Position numbers and translations under genes: made by a program. DNA of 64,000 bases from Paracoccus aminovorans (GTDB taxonomy: Bacteria > Pseudomonadota > Alphaproteobacteria > Rhodobacterales > Rhodobacteraceae): positions 286,501-350,500 of the forward strand of contig NZ_LN832559.1 in the NCBI RefSeq assembly GCF_900005615.1, given 5' to 3'. The notes below the pieces were generated by a model. The model searched no databases and had not been told where the DNA came from. It saw nothing but the letters and a program-made list of their open reading frames with translations. Shown here one piece after another: positions 47,221 to 55,761 of this stretch (its first letter is position 1; every line of letters starts with the position of its first letter).

Positions 47221-48129
47221 ATGGACAGAAAGGTTTTCTACCAACGCCTGCGGCACGGGGACGGCGCGGTTTTCGGCGCCGTCCTGACGCAGCAGCAGGT
47301 CGACGGAATCGAGGGAATCCTCGACGCCATGGCCGCGGTCGGCGACGGCCGGGCCAAGACGCTGGCCTATGCCCTGGCGACGGCCTGGCACGAAACCGGC
47401 CGCCGCATGGTGCCGGTGCGCGAAGGCTTTGCCCGAAGCGATCAGGAGGCGATCAAGGCCGTGGCGTCGCTGGCCCGTCGCCTGGGTCCGGGCAGCGCGC
47501 CGGAACGCTATGGCAAGCCGGTCGGACCCTATGGAAAATGCTATTACGGCCGCGGCCATGTCCAGCTGACCTGGCAGAGGAACTACGCCGCAAGCAGCGC
47601 GGATGCCGGCGTCGATCTGGAGCGGGACCCCGACAGGATGCTGGACCCGGTCGTCTCGGCCCGGATCCTGATCCTGGGGCTGATGGACGGGCGCTGGAAC
47701 GGGTGCGGCAAGGGCATTGCGCATTATCTGCCTCGGGACGGGGCGGACAATCTGAAGGACGCGCGCCGAACGGTGAACGGCACCGACAGATGGGATCTTG
47801 TCGCCGGCTATTACAAGGCGTTCCTGTCCGCGATCCAGGCCGCCGGCGGTTGGCAGGAAACGGCCTTGTCCCGCGACGACCCGGATGCCCGGCCGCGGAA
47901 ACATGCCACGGCCGACCCTGCCGGGCCCGCGACCCCCGCGCAGGATCTTGCGCCGACCTTCGCCGTCGCGGACGAGCCGGTCGTCAGACTGCTGGCCTGG
48001 CTGAACGATTGCCCCGGCGAAATTCGCGCCGTGGGCGCCTGGCTCGCCGCCATGCCCGGAACCTGCGTCGCGCGCGAAGCGGCGGACGACACCCCGACGG
48101 ATACATCCGCGAGCAGCGGAAGCCGATAG
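47221..48129 (+). CDS. GH19-type chitinase/endolysin-like muralytic enzyme
   Basis: A 302-aa protein of the lysozyme-like superfamily. LAYALATAWHETGRRM carries the catalytic Glu58. YYGRGHVQLTWQRNY at 108-122 is the GH19 chitinase/endolysin signature. Residues 1-200 form the enzyme. The last 100 are Pro/Ala/Asp-rich and partly disordered, with a small helical part (PVVRLLAWLNDCPGEIRAVG). There is no signal peptide or membrane helix, so like phage endolysins it would need help to reach the wall. GH19 enzymes of this branch in bacteria mostly cut peptidoglycan. It ends the five-gene run, and no phage structural gene is near. Confidence 0.85.
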   Translation: MDRKVFYQRLRHGDGAVFGAVLTQQQVDGIEGILDAMAAVGDGRAKTLAYALATAWHETGRRMVPVREGFARSDQEAIKAVASLARRLGPGSAPERYGKPVGPYGKCYYGRGHVQLTWQRNYAASSADAGVDLERDPDRMLDPVVSARILILGLMDGRWNGCGKGIAHYLPRDGADNLKDARRTVNGTDRWDLVAGYYKAFLSAIQAAGGWQETALSRDDPDARPRKHATADPAGPATPAQDLAPTFAVADEPVVRLLAWLNDCPGEIRAVGAWLAAMPGTCVAREAADDTPTDTSASSGSR

Positions 48130-48829
48130 TCGCGCCGCAACTCCGGCCCGCGGGCGCGGCTGATATGATGCGCCCATCCGCTGCCCCGGACGATATGCTG
48201 ACGCAGCGGCGCCCATACGCGCCGCCTGATGGTGGCCCCAGGCCCGATGGACGTTCAGCGCCGGCAAAGCCGACGCAGGTTCCAGGATCGCGGCAGACCA
48301 GCCGATCAACCGAGTTGCCCGCACCGTGATCTCGCAACACCATGCCTGCGCGCGGAGCCCAAGATCGACCCCGGCATCTAGACTTGCGCCAGCCCATCTA
48401 AACTTCTTCCAAACCCCAAGGAATTCAGTCGCATCGCCATGCGCGCCCGCCAGACAGACAGGAGATCAATCCTTCTCGCCGCTGCCGTCATCACCTCACG
48501 ATGAATCCTCACGCTCCCTCGATCACCCCGGCATTGCCATGGCCGACACCGATCACGGCCGCACGGCTCCGCAGCGACGGTCCGACACCGCTCGGAACAA
48601 ACCGGGACCGATGCTGCCATGAAGAATGCAGGTCGTTTCCGATCAATGACGGCGAAGAGTCCGGCCCTGGTCCCGGTTCGTTTGTGCCAAAGCGCGGCCA
48701 CGCAGGAAACAACGGTCTTCAGAACCTCGCCAAGGAAACATCTGCTTCGCCCCTTCCCGAGCCAAGGCATTGCATTCCGCCTGAGTTTTACCGATCCTCG
48801 CCGACGTGACCTCCGAGGGCTTGGAACGA
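48130..48829. other. 700-bp gap with no supported gene
   Basis: Frames on both strands here have no ribosome sites of note and no recognisable protein sequence. Composition is somewhat less GC-rich around 48390-48800. It must contain the rpiR promoter and possibly the terminator of the cassette upstream, but no clear hairpin with a T-run was seen. Confidence 0.5.
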
Positions 48830-49765
48830 ATGTCTCATCAGGACGCCCTGCGCGCCCGGCTGATTGCCGCTTTCGGGGGCCTGCCGCCGAAACTGCAGCA
48901 GGCCGCGCGCTATATCCTGGAACATCCCGACGAGGTGGCGCTGGTCTCGATGCGGCAGCTGGCGCGCAGCGCCGGGGTGCAGCCCTCGACCATGACGCGG
49001 CTGGCCAAAGCCCTGGGGCTGGACGGTTACGACAACCTCCGCGCCCATCATGCCCACGCCATCCGCCAGCGCATCGACGGCTTTGCCGCCCAGCAGGAAC
49101 GCGCCAGCGCCAGCGGCGAAGGGCTGGCCGTGCAGATGCTGCAAAGCCTGTCGGGACAGATCGCGCGCCTGGCCGAGCCCGCCTCGGCCGCCCGGCTCGA
49201 GGCTGCCGCGGAGCGCCTGGCCCAGGCACGCCGGATCTACGTGCTGGGGTTGCGCTCCTGCCATCTGGTGGCTTGGCATTTCCACTATGTCATGTCCTTG
49301 CTGGGCAAGCGCAGCGTGCATCTGGACGGACCCGCCGGCACGGTGGGCGACGGGCTGATGGGCGCAGGGCCGCAGGACGTGCTGCTGGCGGTGTCGATCA
49401 GCCCCTATGCGCGGCATGCGCTGGAGCTGGCGCAAATGGCGCGCAACAAGGGGCTGGCGGTGGTTGCGATCACCGACAGCGAGGTCTCGCCCCTGGTCGC
49501 CATCGCCGACGAGGTGATCCTGTGTGCAACCGAAAGCCCGACCTTCTTTCACACGCTGACCCCGGCATTGGCGGTATCCGAGGTGCTTTGCGGTCTGCTG
49601 GCCAATCGCGACCGCGACGGCGCGCTGGCGGCCTTGCAGAACGCCGACCGGCACCTGCTGGAGCTGAACACCTATTACACCGCCCCCAAGCGGCGCCCCC
49701 CGTCCGCCGCTTCGCGCGATGAGACGGATCAGGACCCCTCCGTCAGGCCGCAAGGCCCGCCATGA
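48830..49765 (+). CDS. RpiR-family transcriptional regulator
   Basis: A 311-aa regulator. The N-terminal helix-turn-helix (about 1-80) shows LPPKLQQAARYILEHPDEVA, then SMRQLARSAGVQPSTMTRLAKALG. The C-terminal SIS domain (about 125-260) has YVLGLRSCHLVAWHFHYVM and LLAVSISPYARHALELAQMARNKGLAVV, which normally senses a phosphorylated sugar or related ligand. It is convergent with the MFS gene of the catabolic operon to its right and is the best candidate for controlling it. The start at 48830 gives the usual MSHQDALRARL N-terminus. Confidence 0.88.
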   Translation: MSHQDALRARLIAAFGGLPPKLQQAARYILEHPDEVALVSMRQLARSAGVQPSTMTRLAKALGLDGYDNLRAHHAHAIRQRIDGFAAQQERASASGEGLAVQMLQSLSGQIARLAEPASAARLEAAAERLAQARRIYVLGLRSCHLVAWHFHYVMSLLGKRSVHLDGPAGTVGDGLMGAGPQDVLLAVSISPYARHALELAQMARNKGLAVVAITDSEVSPLVAIADEVILCATESPTFFHTLTPALAVSEVLCGLLANRDRDGALAALQNADRHLLELNTYYTAPKRRPPSAASRDETDQDPSVRPQGPP

Positions 49766-50130
49766 TTGCTGCCCCCGCACTGGTTTTGACGGATCGATGA
49801 ACGAATGGCGCGGCCGCGGCCGCTCTTTCCCAAGTCGTGGTAAGCGGCCTGTCGATGATCGAAGCGTGCTGATCAGCAAGGCAATGGTTGCGACAGCGCG
49901 ATGCACGCCGCGAGGACGGCCACCCAAGACGCTTTGCAAGCGACGAGGGTGAACAAAGGCTCGCCTTGCTTGGATATCCAGCCGCTGAAATTGCAGCGGC
50001 GCATCGGGTCATTTCTGCTCTGTCGCATGTCCTCTGCAAGCGAGCAGCCGACCGCTTAGGCTTGCGGGACCGGCTTCTACTCTCCTGGATGCGGGCGCAT
50101 GGTGTTGACCACGCGCCCGCACTGATCGGG
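49766..50130. other. 365-bp convergent gap, no supported gene
   Basis: Lies between rpiR and the MFS gene. An 8-bp perfect inverted repeat (GCGGGCGC at 50091-50098, GCGCCCGC at 50113-50120) just past the MFS stop could be its terminator, although no T-run follows. No coding frame is convincing. Confidence 0.45.
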
Positions 50131-51456
50131 TCAGCGCAGATGCTTGCCCTTGGTCTCTGGCGCCCAGCCGATGGACATCACCAGGCCCAGCAAAGGGAAA
50201 AGCGCCATCAGGATCAGGGTGGCCGAAAAGCCGAACTGCAACAGCAGATAGGGCAGAAGATAGGTGACGCCTGCCGCCGAGATGCGCGAGAAGGCTGCCG
50301 AGAAGCCGATGCCGGTCGCCCGGACATGCGTGTCGAAAATCTCGGCCGGATAGACGAACTGGATGCTGTTCGCGACAGGTCCCACGAACATGTAGGTCGC
50401 AAACAGCGTCACGATGATCCAGGTCGGCGCGTCGGGGAACAGGCCCAGGGCCAGGAAGGTCGCGAGGACGATGGCGAAGGTCCAGATGACGAAGCCCCGG
50501 CGGCTCATCCAGTGCAGCAGGAACACGCCCGCGATGGAACCGACGATCTGCAGCAGGTTCAGCGACATGTCCACCATCGCCGAGCCGTTCAGGCGAAGGG
50601 ATTCCAGCACCGGCACCATGAAGGTGAAGATGGCAAAGAACGGACCCACCTGGCAGAACCAGAAGAAGCCGGAATAGAGCGTCTGCCGCCAGCTCTGTGC
50701 CGTGAACAGCTCGCGCGGCGAGGCCAGGCTGGCGTCCAGCGCGATATCCGGAATCGCATATCCGGGACCGAAATGCCGCGCGACGATCGCTTCGGCCTCG
50801 GCGACGCGGCCGCGCGCCTTCAGCCACATCGGGGTTTCGGGCAGCGTCAGCCGCAGGATGAAGGTGATCAGCGCGGGAACCACGCTCGACGCCAGCAGCA
50901 TCCGCCAGTTGTCGCCGTGATAGAATGTTCCGATGACGAAGGCGATGGTAAAGACGGCCTGCCAGCCGACGCCGAAACAGCCCAACAGCACCCCGCGGTT
51001 CTTGCGCCGCGAAAACTCGGCCAGGAAAGACGAGCCGACGGCATATTCCACGCCGATGGCCAGCCCCAGGGCAAGCCGGATCGCGACCAGCTGCCAGACG
51101 TCCTGCACGACAAGCTGCAGCAGGGACAGCACGATGAACGCGGCCAGGTTCCAGGCAAAGACCGGACGCCGCCCGAAACGGTCGGCAAGGTTGCCGAAAA
51201 GCAGCCCGCCGATAAAGACGCCGATCAGGGCGCTGGATGCGATCAGCCCCTGACTGATGGCGGACAGCTGCAACTCGTGCTGGGCGATTGCCAGCGCGGG
51301 GCCGACGATGCCCAACACATAGCCATCCAGCGCGGCGCCACCCAGCACGGATGCGGCGGCAACGATATGGACGGGTTTCAGCGGCGCCTCATCGATCGGC
51401 AATCGCCCCAGGCTGTCGCGTTCGACGGGCCCGGTCGGTATCACGGCTATGGCCAT
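50131..51456 (-). CDS. MFS transporter, metabolite:H+ symporter type
   Basis: A 441-aa inner-membrane protein with about twelve helices. Family features include GLLFGNLADRFGRRPVF between helices 2 and 3, LRLTLPETPMWLKARGR ahead of the central loop and FVYPAEIFDTHVRATGIGFS in the second half, typical of the sugar/aromatic-acid porter branch. A strong ribosome site (AAAGGTGA) precedes the ATG. It sits 188 bp behind the FAD oxidoreductase on the same strand and probably imports the substrate of the dapA-aldehyde dehydrogenase-oxidase operon. The substrate is unknown. Confidence 0.88.
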   Translation of the reverse strand: MAIAVIPTGPVERDSLGRLPIDEAPLKPVHIVAAASVLGGAALDGYVLGIVGPALAIAQHELQLSAISQGLIASSALIGVFIGGLLFGNLADRFGRRPVFAWNLAAFIVLSLLQLVVQDVWQLVAIRLALGLAIGVEYAVGSSFLAEFSRRKNRGVLLGCFGVGWQAVFTIAFVIGTFYHGDNWRMLLASSVVPALITFILRLTLPETPMWLKARGRVAEAEAIVARHFGPGYAIPDIALDASLASPRELFTAQSWRQTLYSGFFWFCQVGPFFAIFTFMVPVLESLRLNGSAMVDMSLNLLQIVGSIAGVFLLHWMSRRGFVIWTFAIVLATFLALGLFPDAPTWIIVTLFATYMFVGPVANSIQFVYPAEIFDTHVRATGIGFSAAFSRISAAGVTYLLPYLLLQFGFSATLILMALFPLLGLVMSIGWAPETKGKHLR

Positions 51457-51644
51457 GGCTCACCTTTCCAGGAAATGCGATTTCCGCCGAGGGGTGACGG
51501 AATTCCGTTCTCGATCTGGCGTGCACGATCTGCCCACAAACGTGGCTCCTCCGCAGGGTCATGAACGCATGCAAATTGGGGGGCTGGCACACAGGGCGCG
51601 GCGGGAAATCCTCGCGCCTCGCCGTCGGCTCCAGAGGGCAGGCC

Positions 51645-52991
51645 TTAATCCTGCCTCGCCTTCCATTCTTTCCATCGCATATAGGCGTTTGCGCCGATTG
51701 TGTCGAAGGGATGGGGTGGCAGTCGGGCGGGTTCGGCTTCGGCGGCGAAGAATTCCGTCACCGCGCTTTTGCGCCCGCAGGCGAGCTCGGCCGCGCCGAT
51801 GCCGGTCAGCGTGCCCCGCGCCGTGCCCAGCCCGTTCTGGACGCAGGCCGCGTAAAGCCCCGGTTCCAGCTCGCGCATCACCGAGACCGCGTTCCGCGAC
51901 AGGCACAGATGCCCCGACCAGGCATGCTCGAAGCCGATCCCCTTCAGCATCGGGAAGCGGACGTCGAACTTTCGCCGCATGATCGCCACCAGCCGCGACA
52001 GGTCGCGGGCGCTGGTCCGCATCCCGGGCCGGTAATAGCCGCCCTGCCGGATCACGATGCGGTGGCCGCCCTGCGCGGGGCCGATGCGGCGCACGGTGGT
52101 GCCCATCGGATCGGCCGGCGTCGCGCCCCAGCATTCCTGGCCGCCAAGCGCGCGGATCGCCTCGGGCGGCAGTTCCTCGGTCATGCAGGCGTTCAGCATG
52201 ATGTGCATCAGCCGCCCGCGCTTGAAGCCGAAGCTTTCCAGATGGCCGTTGTTGGCCAGGATCAGCCGCTGCGCCAGGATCTCGCCCTGCGCGGTCGCGA
52301 CCCGCCAGCCCTGCGCGCCGCTTTCGAGGCGCAGCACCGGCGCGTTCTCGTAGATCCGCACGCCGGCGCGCTCCAGCCCGGCCGCCAGCCCCTGCACATA
52401 GCCCGCCGGCTGGATCATCGCCGTGCCCGGGGTATAGAGCCCGCCCTGGTAATGGTCCGAGCCGGTGATCTCCTTCATCTGCCGGGCGTCGTAGAGCTCG
52501 TGCGCCTCGCCCATCCGGCGCAGGTGCGCGGCATAGCTGACGTTGCCGGCGATCCCGGCGGCCGAGGCGGCGGCGTTGATCTTGCCCGCGCGCTGGAACC
52601 AGCCGCGCGGGATGTCGTATTCCTCGACCGCCGCGTCGGCGAAGTCGATGGCATGGCGGTTCAGCCGCGTCAGCTGCCGGTCGTGGCCGTCGCCCGCGCC
52701 GGCATAGTCCGACGAGGTCAGCTCGTGCGGCAGGTCGATCATGAAGCCCGAGTTGCGCCCGGTGCCGCCTTCCGAGATCCGCGCGGCGTCCAGGATCGCG
52801 ACGTCCAGCCCCGGGTCGATCTGCTTCAGGCGCCGCGCGGCGGACAGCCCCGCGAAGCCCGCGCCGACGATGGCGATGTCGCAGCCCGCGGCGCCCTGCA
52901 GCCGCGCGCGGGGCGCGGCCGGGGGCAGGATCGCGCTCCACCCGGCCGGGCCGTTGAAGACCGGGGTGCGGATCGCGTCATGCCGGGCCAT
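51645..52991 (-). CDS. FAD-dependent amine oxidoreductase, PuuB/DadA-like
   Basis: A 448-aa flavoenzyme. The FAD-binding dinucleotide fold is CDIAIVGAGFAGLSAARRL (about 38-56). GGTGRNSGFMIDLPHEL follows, a pattern seen in gamma-glutamylputrescine oxidases, and the C-terminal GLYAACVQNGLGTARGTLTG closes the FAD site. It would oxidise a primary or secondary amine to an imine, releasing an aldehyde. Its start overlaps the stop of the aldehyde dehydrogenase gene (TGATG), so both are made together and the aldehyde is probably the next enzyme's substrate. Confidence 0.88.
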   Translation of the reverse strand: MARHDAIRTPVFNGPAGWSAILPPAAPRARLQGAAGCDIAIVGAGFAGLSAARRLKQIDPGLDVAILDAARISEGGTGRNSGFMIDLPHELTSSDYAGAGDGHDRQLTRLNRHAIDFADAAVEEYDIPRGWFQRAGKINAAASAAGIAGNVSYAAHLRRMGEAHELYDARQMKEITGSDHYQGGLYTPGTAMIQPAGYVQGLAAGLERAGVRIYENAPVLRLESGAQGWRVATAQGEILAQRLILANNGHLESFGFKRGRLMHIMLNACMTEELPPEAIRALGGQECWGATPADPMGTTVRRIGPAQGGHRIVIRQGGYYRPGMRTSARDLSRLVAIMRRKFDVRFPMLKGIGFEHAWSGHLCLSRNAVSVMRELEPGLYAACVQNGLGTARGTLTGIGAAELACGRKSAVTEFFAAEAEPARLPPHPFDTIGANAYMRWKEWKARQD

Positions 52992-54490
52992 CAGTCGCCC
53001 GCCGCATGGTCGGTGAGGTCGATCCAGATGGTCTTGAGCTGTGTATACTGGTCATGGGCGTGGATCGAATTGTCCCGCCCGCCGAAGCCCGATTGCTTGT
53101 AGCCGCCGAAGGGGGTGGTCACGTCGCCCTCGCCGAAGCTGTTGACGGTCACCGTGCCGGCGCGCAGGGCGCGGGCGCCGCGCAGCGCCCGTCTGCCGTT
53201 GGCCGAGAAGATCGAGGCCGCCAGCCCATATTCGGTGTCGTTCGCGACCGCGATGGCCTCGTCGACGCTGTCCACCACCACCACGGTCAGGATCGGGCCG
53301 AAGATCTCTTCCACCGCCAGTTTCGAATCGCGCGCGGTTTCCACGACGGTCGGCTCGATGAAGCCCGGCGCGACGATCCTGCCGCCGAACAGGATATTCT
53401 CGGATTGCGCGGCTTCCAGATAGCCGGCGACCTTGTCGAAATGCGCCTGGCTGACCAGCGAGCCGACCCGGATGGCCGGGTCCAGCGGATCGCCGACAAG
53501 CCAGGTCGCGGCCTCGGCCCGGACCTTGTCCAGCAGCCGGTCGCGGATGCCCCGCTGCACGATCAGCCGCGAGCCGGCCGAGCAGTTCTGCCCCATGTTC
53601 CAGAAGGCGCCGTTGACGACATGCGCCGCCACCGCCTCCAGGTCCTCGGCATCGTCCAGCACCACGCAGGGGTTCTTGCCGCCCAGCTCCAGCACCACCT
53701 CCTTGAGGTTGCTGTCGGCCGAATAGTTCAGGAACCGCCGGCCCGTGGCGGTCGAGCCGGTGAAGCTGACCATGTCGACGTCGGGGTGCCGGCCCAGCGG
53801 CTCGCCCACCGCGGAGCCCGAGCCGGTGACGATGTTCAAGACGCCCGCCGGCAGCCCGGCCTCGGCCGCCAGTTCCGCGACGCGCAGCGTGCTGAGCGTG
53901 GTCTCCGCCGCCGGTTTCAGCACCACCGAACAGCCCGCGGCCAGCGCCGGGCCGATCTTCCAGGCCAGCATCAAGAGCGGGAAGTTCCAGGGCAGCACCA
54001 GCCCGACGACGCCCACCGGCTCGCGCACCACCATCGCGATATGGCTGGCCGAGGCCGGCGAGACCTGGTCGTAGATCTTGTCGATCAGTTCCGCGTGCCA
54101 GCGGATGACATGGATGGTTTCCGGCACATCGACCGTCTCGCAGTCGAAGATGGTCTTGCCGGCGTCCAGGCTTTCCAGCACCGCCAGGTCGCGGGCGTGT
54201 TCCTGCATCAGCGCGGCGAGGCGCAAGAGCGTTTCCTTGCGCTCGCCCGGATGCAGCTTGGACCAGCGCCCGTCCTCGAAGGCGGCGCGGGCGGCCGCGA
54301 CGGCCAGGTCCACGTCCCGCGCGTCGCAGGCGGCGATCTCGGCCAGCGCCTCGCCGGTCGCGGGGTTGGTGGTGGTGAAGGTCTTGCCCGACAGCGCCGG
54401 CCGGAAGCCGCCGTCGATGAAGGCCTGCGTCGGGAAGGACAGCCCGGCCGCGATGGCCTTGTATTCGGAAGTGCCGAGAAGGTCGGTCAT
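52991..54490 (-). CDS. NAD(P)-dependent aldehyde dehydrogenase, PuuC-like
   Basis: A 499-aa aldehyde dehydrogenase. PWNFPLLMLAWKIGPALAAG and SFTGSTATGRRF line the cofactor site. The general base is Glu in VVLELGGKNP and the nucleophile is Cys in MGQNCSAGSRL (about residue 300). The closest wording I recall is PuuC, the gamma-glutamyl-gamma-aminobutyraldehyde dehydrogenase, which fits a PuuB-like oxidase encoded next to it. No PuuA or PuuD homologue is present, so the pathway is not the E. coli putrescine route as such. Confidence 0.92.
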   Translation of the reverse strand: MTDLLGTSEYKAIAAGLSFPTQAFIDGGFRPALSGKTFTTTNPATGEALAEIAACDARDVDLAVAAARAAFEDGRWSKLHPGERKETLLRLAALMQEHARDLAVLESLDAGKTIFDCETVDVPETIHVIRWHAELIDKIYDQVSPASASHIAMVVREPVGVVGLVLPWNFPLLMLAWKIGPALAAGCSVVLKPAAETTLSTLRVAELAAEAGLPAGVLNIVTGSGSAVGEPLGRHPDVDMVSFTGSTATGRRFLNYSADSNLKEVVLELGGKNPCVVLDDAEDLEAVAAHVVNGAFWNMGQNCSAGSRLIVQRGIRDRLLDKVRAEAATWLVGDPLDPAIRVGSLVSQAHFDKVAGYLEAAQSENILFGGRIVAPGFIEPTVVETARDSKLAVEEIFGPILTVVVVDSVDEAIAVANDTEYGLAASIFSANGRRALRGARALRAGTVTVNSFGEGDVTTPFGGYKQSGFGGRDNSIHAHDQYTQLKTIWIDLTDHAAGD

Positions 54491-54491
54491 G

Positions 54492-55409
54492 TCATTCCCC
54501 CTCGACGATGGCGGCGACGGCGGTCTTCAGCGTCGCGATCACCGCTTCCAGCTCGGCCTTTTCATCGGCGTTCAGCCCCTGCAGCGGCGGGCGCATCGGC
54601 CCGGCGCGCAGCCCGGCGGTCTCGACCCCGTGCTTGACGCATTGGATGAACTTGCCGCCCTGCTCCAGCACGCCCATCAGCGGCATCATCGCGGTCATGA
54701 TCCGGCGGCCGGTGGCGAAATCGCCGCGCACGGCGCAGGCTTCATACAGCGCGACATGCTCCTCGGGCAGGAAGTTCGAGCCGGCGCAGATCCAGCTGCG
54801 CGCGCCCCAGGCAAAGAATTCCAGCGCCTGGTCGTCCATGCCGCAGCTCATCTGGATGTTCGGATAGTCGCAGGCCAGCGTGTGGATGCGGTTCACGTCG
54901 CCCGAGCTTTCCTTGATGCCGACGACGTTTTCCGAGGCGCCGACGATGTCCAGGAACGCGCGCCCCATGCTGACGCCCATGCGGCCGGGGTAGTTGTAGA
55001 GGATGACCGGCAGGCCGGCGGCGCGGTCGATTTCCAGCGCATTGGCGGCGTTCTCGGCCTCGGTCGGCACCGAATAGGGCGGCGTCGCCAGCAGGATCGC
55101 ATCGGCGCCCATCGCGCGCGCGCCTTCGGCCAGCGCGATGCTGTCGGGGGTGCGCATGGCGCCGGTGCCGACGATGACCGGCAGCCGGCCGGCGCTGCGC
55201 TCGGCGATGAAGCGGGCCAGCTCCAGGCGTTCCTCGACGGTCTCGGCATAGTTCTCGCCGGTCGAGCCGCCCGAGATCAACCCGTGCACGCCCCCCGCGA
55301 CCAGATGCTCGACCAGATCGGCCAGACCGTCGAAGTCGATGCCGCCGTCGGCGTGGAACGGGGTGATCAGCGGCGTGTAGATGCCTTCGAGCTTGAATGT
55401 CGGTTTCAT
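54492..55409 (-). CDS. DapA-family lyase/synthase (class I aldolase fold)
   Basis: A 305-aa TIM-barrel protein of the dihydrodipicolinate synthase / N-acetylneuraminate lyase family. The substrate loop is SGGSTGENYAET (variant of GTTGE). The active-site Tyr is in YNYPGRMGV and the Schiff-base Lys in VVGIKESSGD. As the first gene of a catabolic operon it is more likely a lyase or dehydratase than the lysine-synthesis enzyme. A strong ribosome site (GGAGGG) precedes 55409. One base separates it from the aldehyde dehydrogenase gene. Confidence 0.88.
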   Translation of the reverse strand: MKPTFKLEGIYTPLITPFHADGGIDFDGLADLVEHLVAGGVHGLISGGSTGENYAETVEERLELARFIAERSAGRLPVIVGTGAMRTPDSIALAEGARAMGADAILLATPPYSVPTEAENAANALEIDRAAGLPVILYNYPGRMGVSMGRAFLDIVGASENVVGIKESSGDVNRIHTLACDYPNIQMSCGMDDQALEFFAWGARSWICAGSNFLPEEHVALYEACAVRGDFATGRRIMTAMMPLMGVLEQGGKFIQCVKHGVETAGLRAGPMRPPLQGLNADEKAELEAVIATLKTAVAAIVEGE

Positions 55410-55761
55410 GGCGCGGCCCTCCTGTGCGCGGCCCCCGCCGGGGCCCTTCGCCATCTTTGGTAATCTCCGACGGAACACCCCCGCAAAGGAGAATGTTCAG
55501 CGACATCGCATTAGGAAAACTGGGGGAAAAGCGGCAAGACTGGACATTTTCTCATTTATTCTAATGCGAAGCAGAAAGGAAAATCGCACAAGGATCCGAG
55601 AAACGCCGTTCCCCCGCATAGGGTAGAAATCAATCTCGGCCCTGCTGCCGCGTCATTTCCATATCGGCTTCGCACCGGCCGTGAATGCCGATGCGGTCCC
55701 GCCATCATGAAATGAAACACGATTCGCGAAATCGACGACGCCAAGCGGTCCATCCGCCGTT
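55410..55761. other. 352-bp promoter region of the dapA-type operon
   Basis: AT-richer than its surroundings, particularly 55500-55600. It holds the paired inverted repeats listed below and no coding frame that I can support. Confidence 0.5.
55506..55569. promoter_or_regulatory. Paired 9-bp inverted repeats upstream of the dapA-type operon
   Basis: TCGCATTAG (55506-55514) and CTAATGCGA (55561-55569) are exact reverse complements 46 bp apart. On the minus strand a possible promoter (TTGCCG, 17 bp, CTAATG) has its -10 inside the nearer arm. The arrangement suggests two half-sites for a regulator, either the RpiR protein or the truncated TetR protein. Confidence 0.55.

Noticed and set aside
43120..48129. 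Reading the cassette as a prophage remnant because of the endolysin
   Set aside because: No capsid, tail, terminase, integrase or phage repressor gene and no attachment repeats were found; the coiled-coil genes do not resemble tape-measure proteins.
47079..48329. Arg/Gly-rich plus-strand frame overlapping the GH19 gene
   Set aside because: Out of phase with the GH19 motif-bearing frame; composition is that of a shadow frame.
49888..51564. 558-codon plus-strand frame
   Set aside because: Overlaps the MFS transporter antisense; Gln/Arg/Asp-rich and without recognisable motifs.
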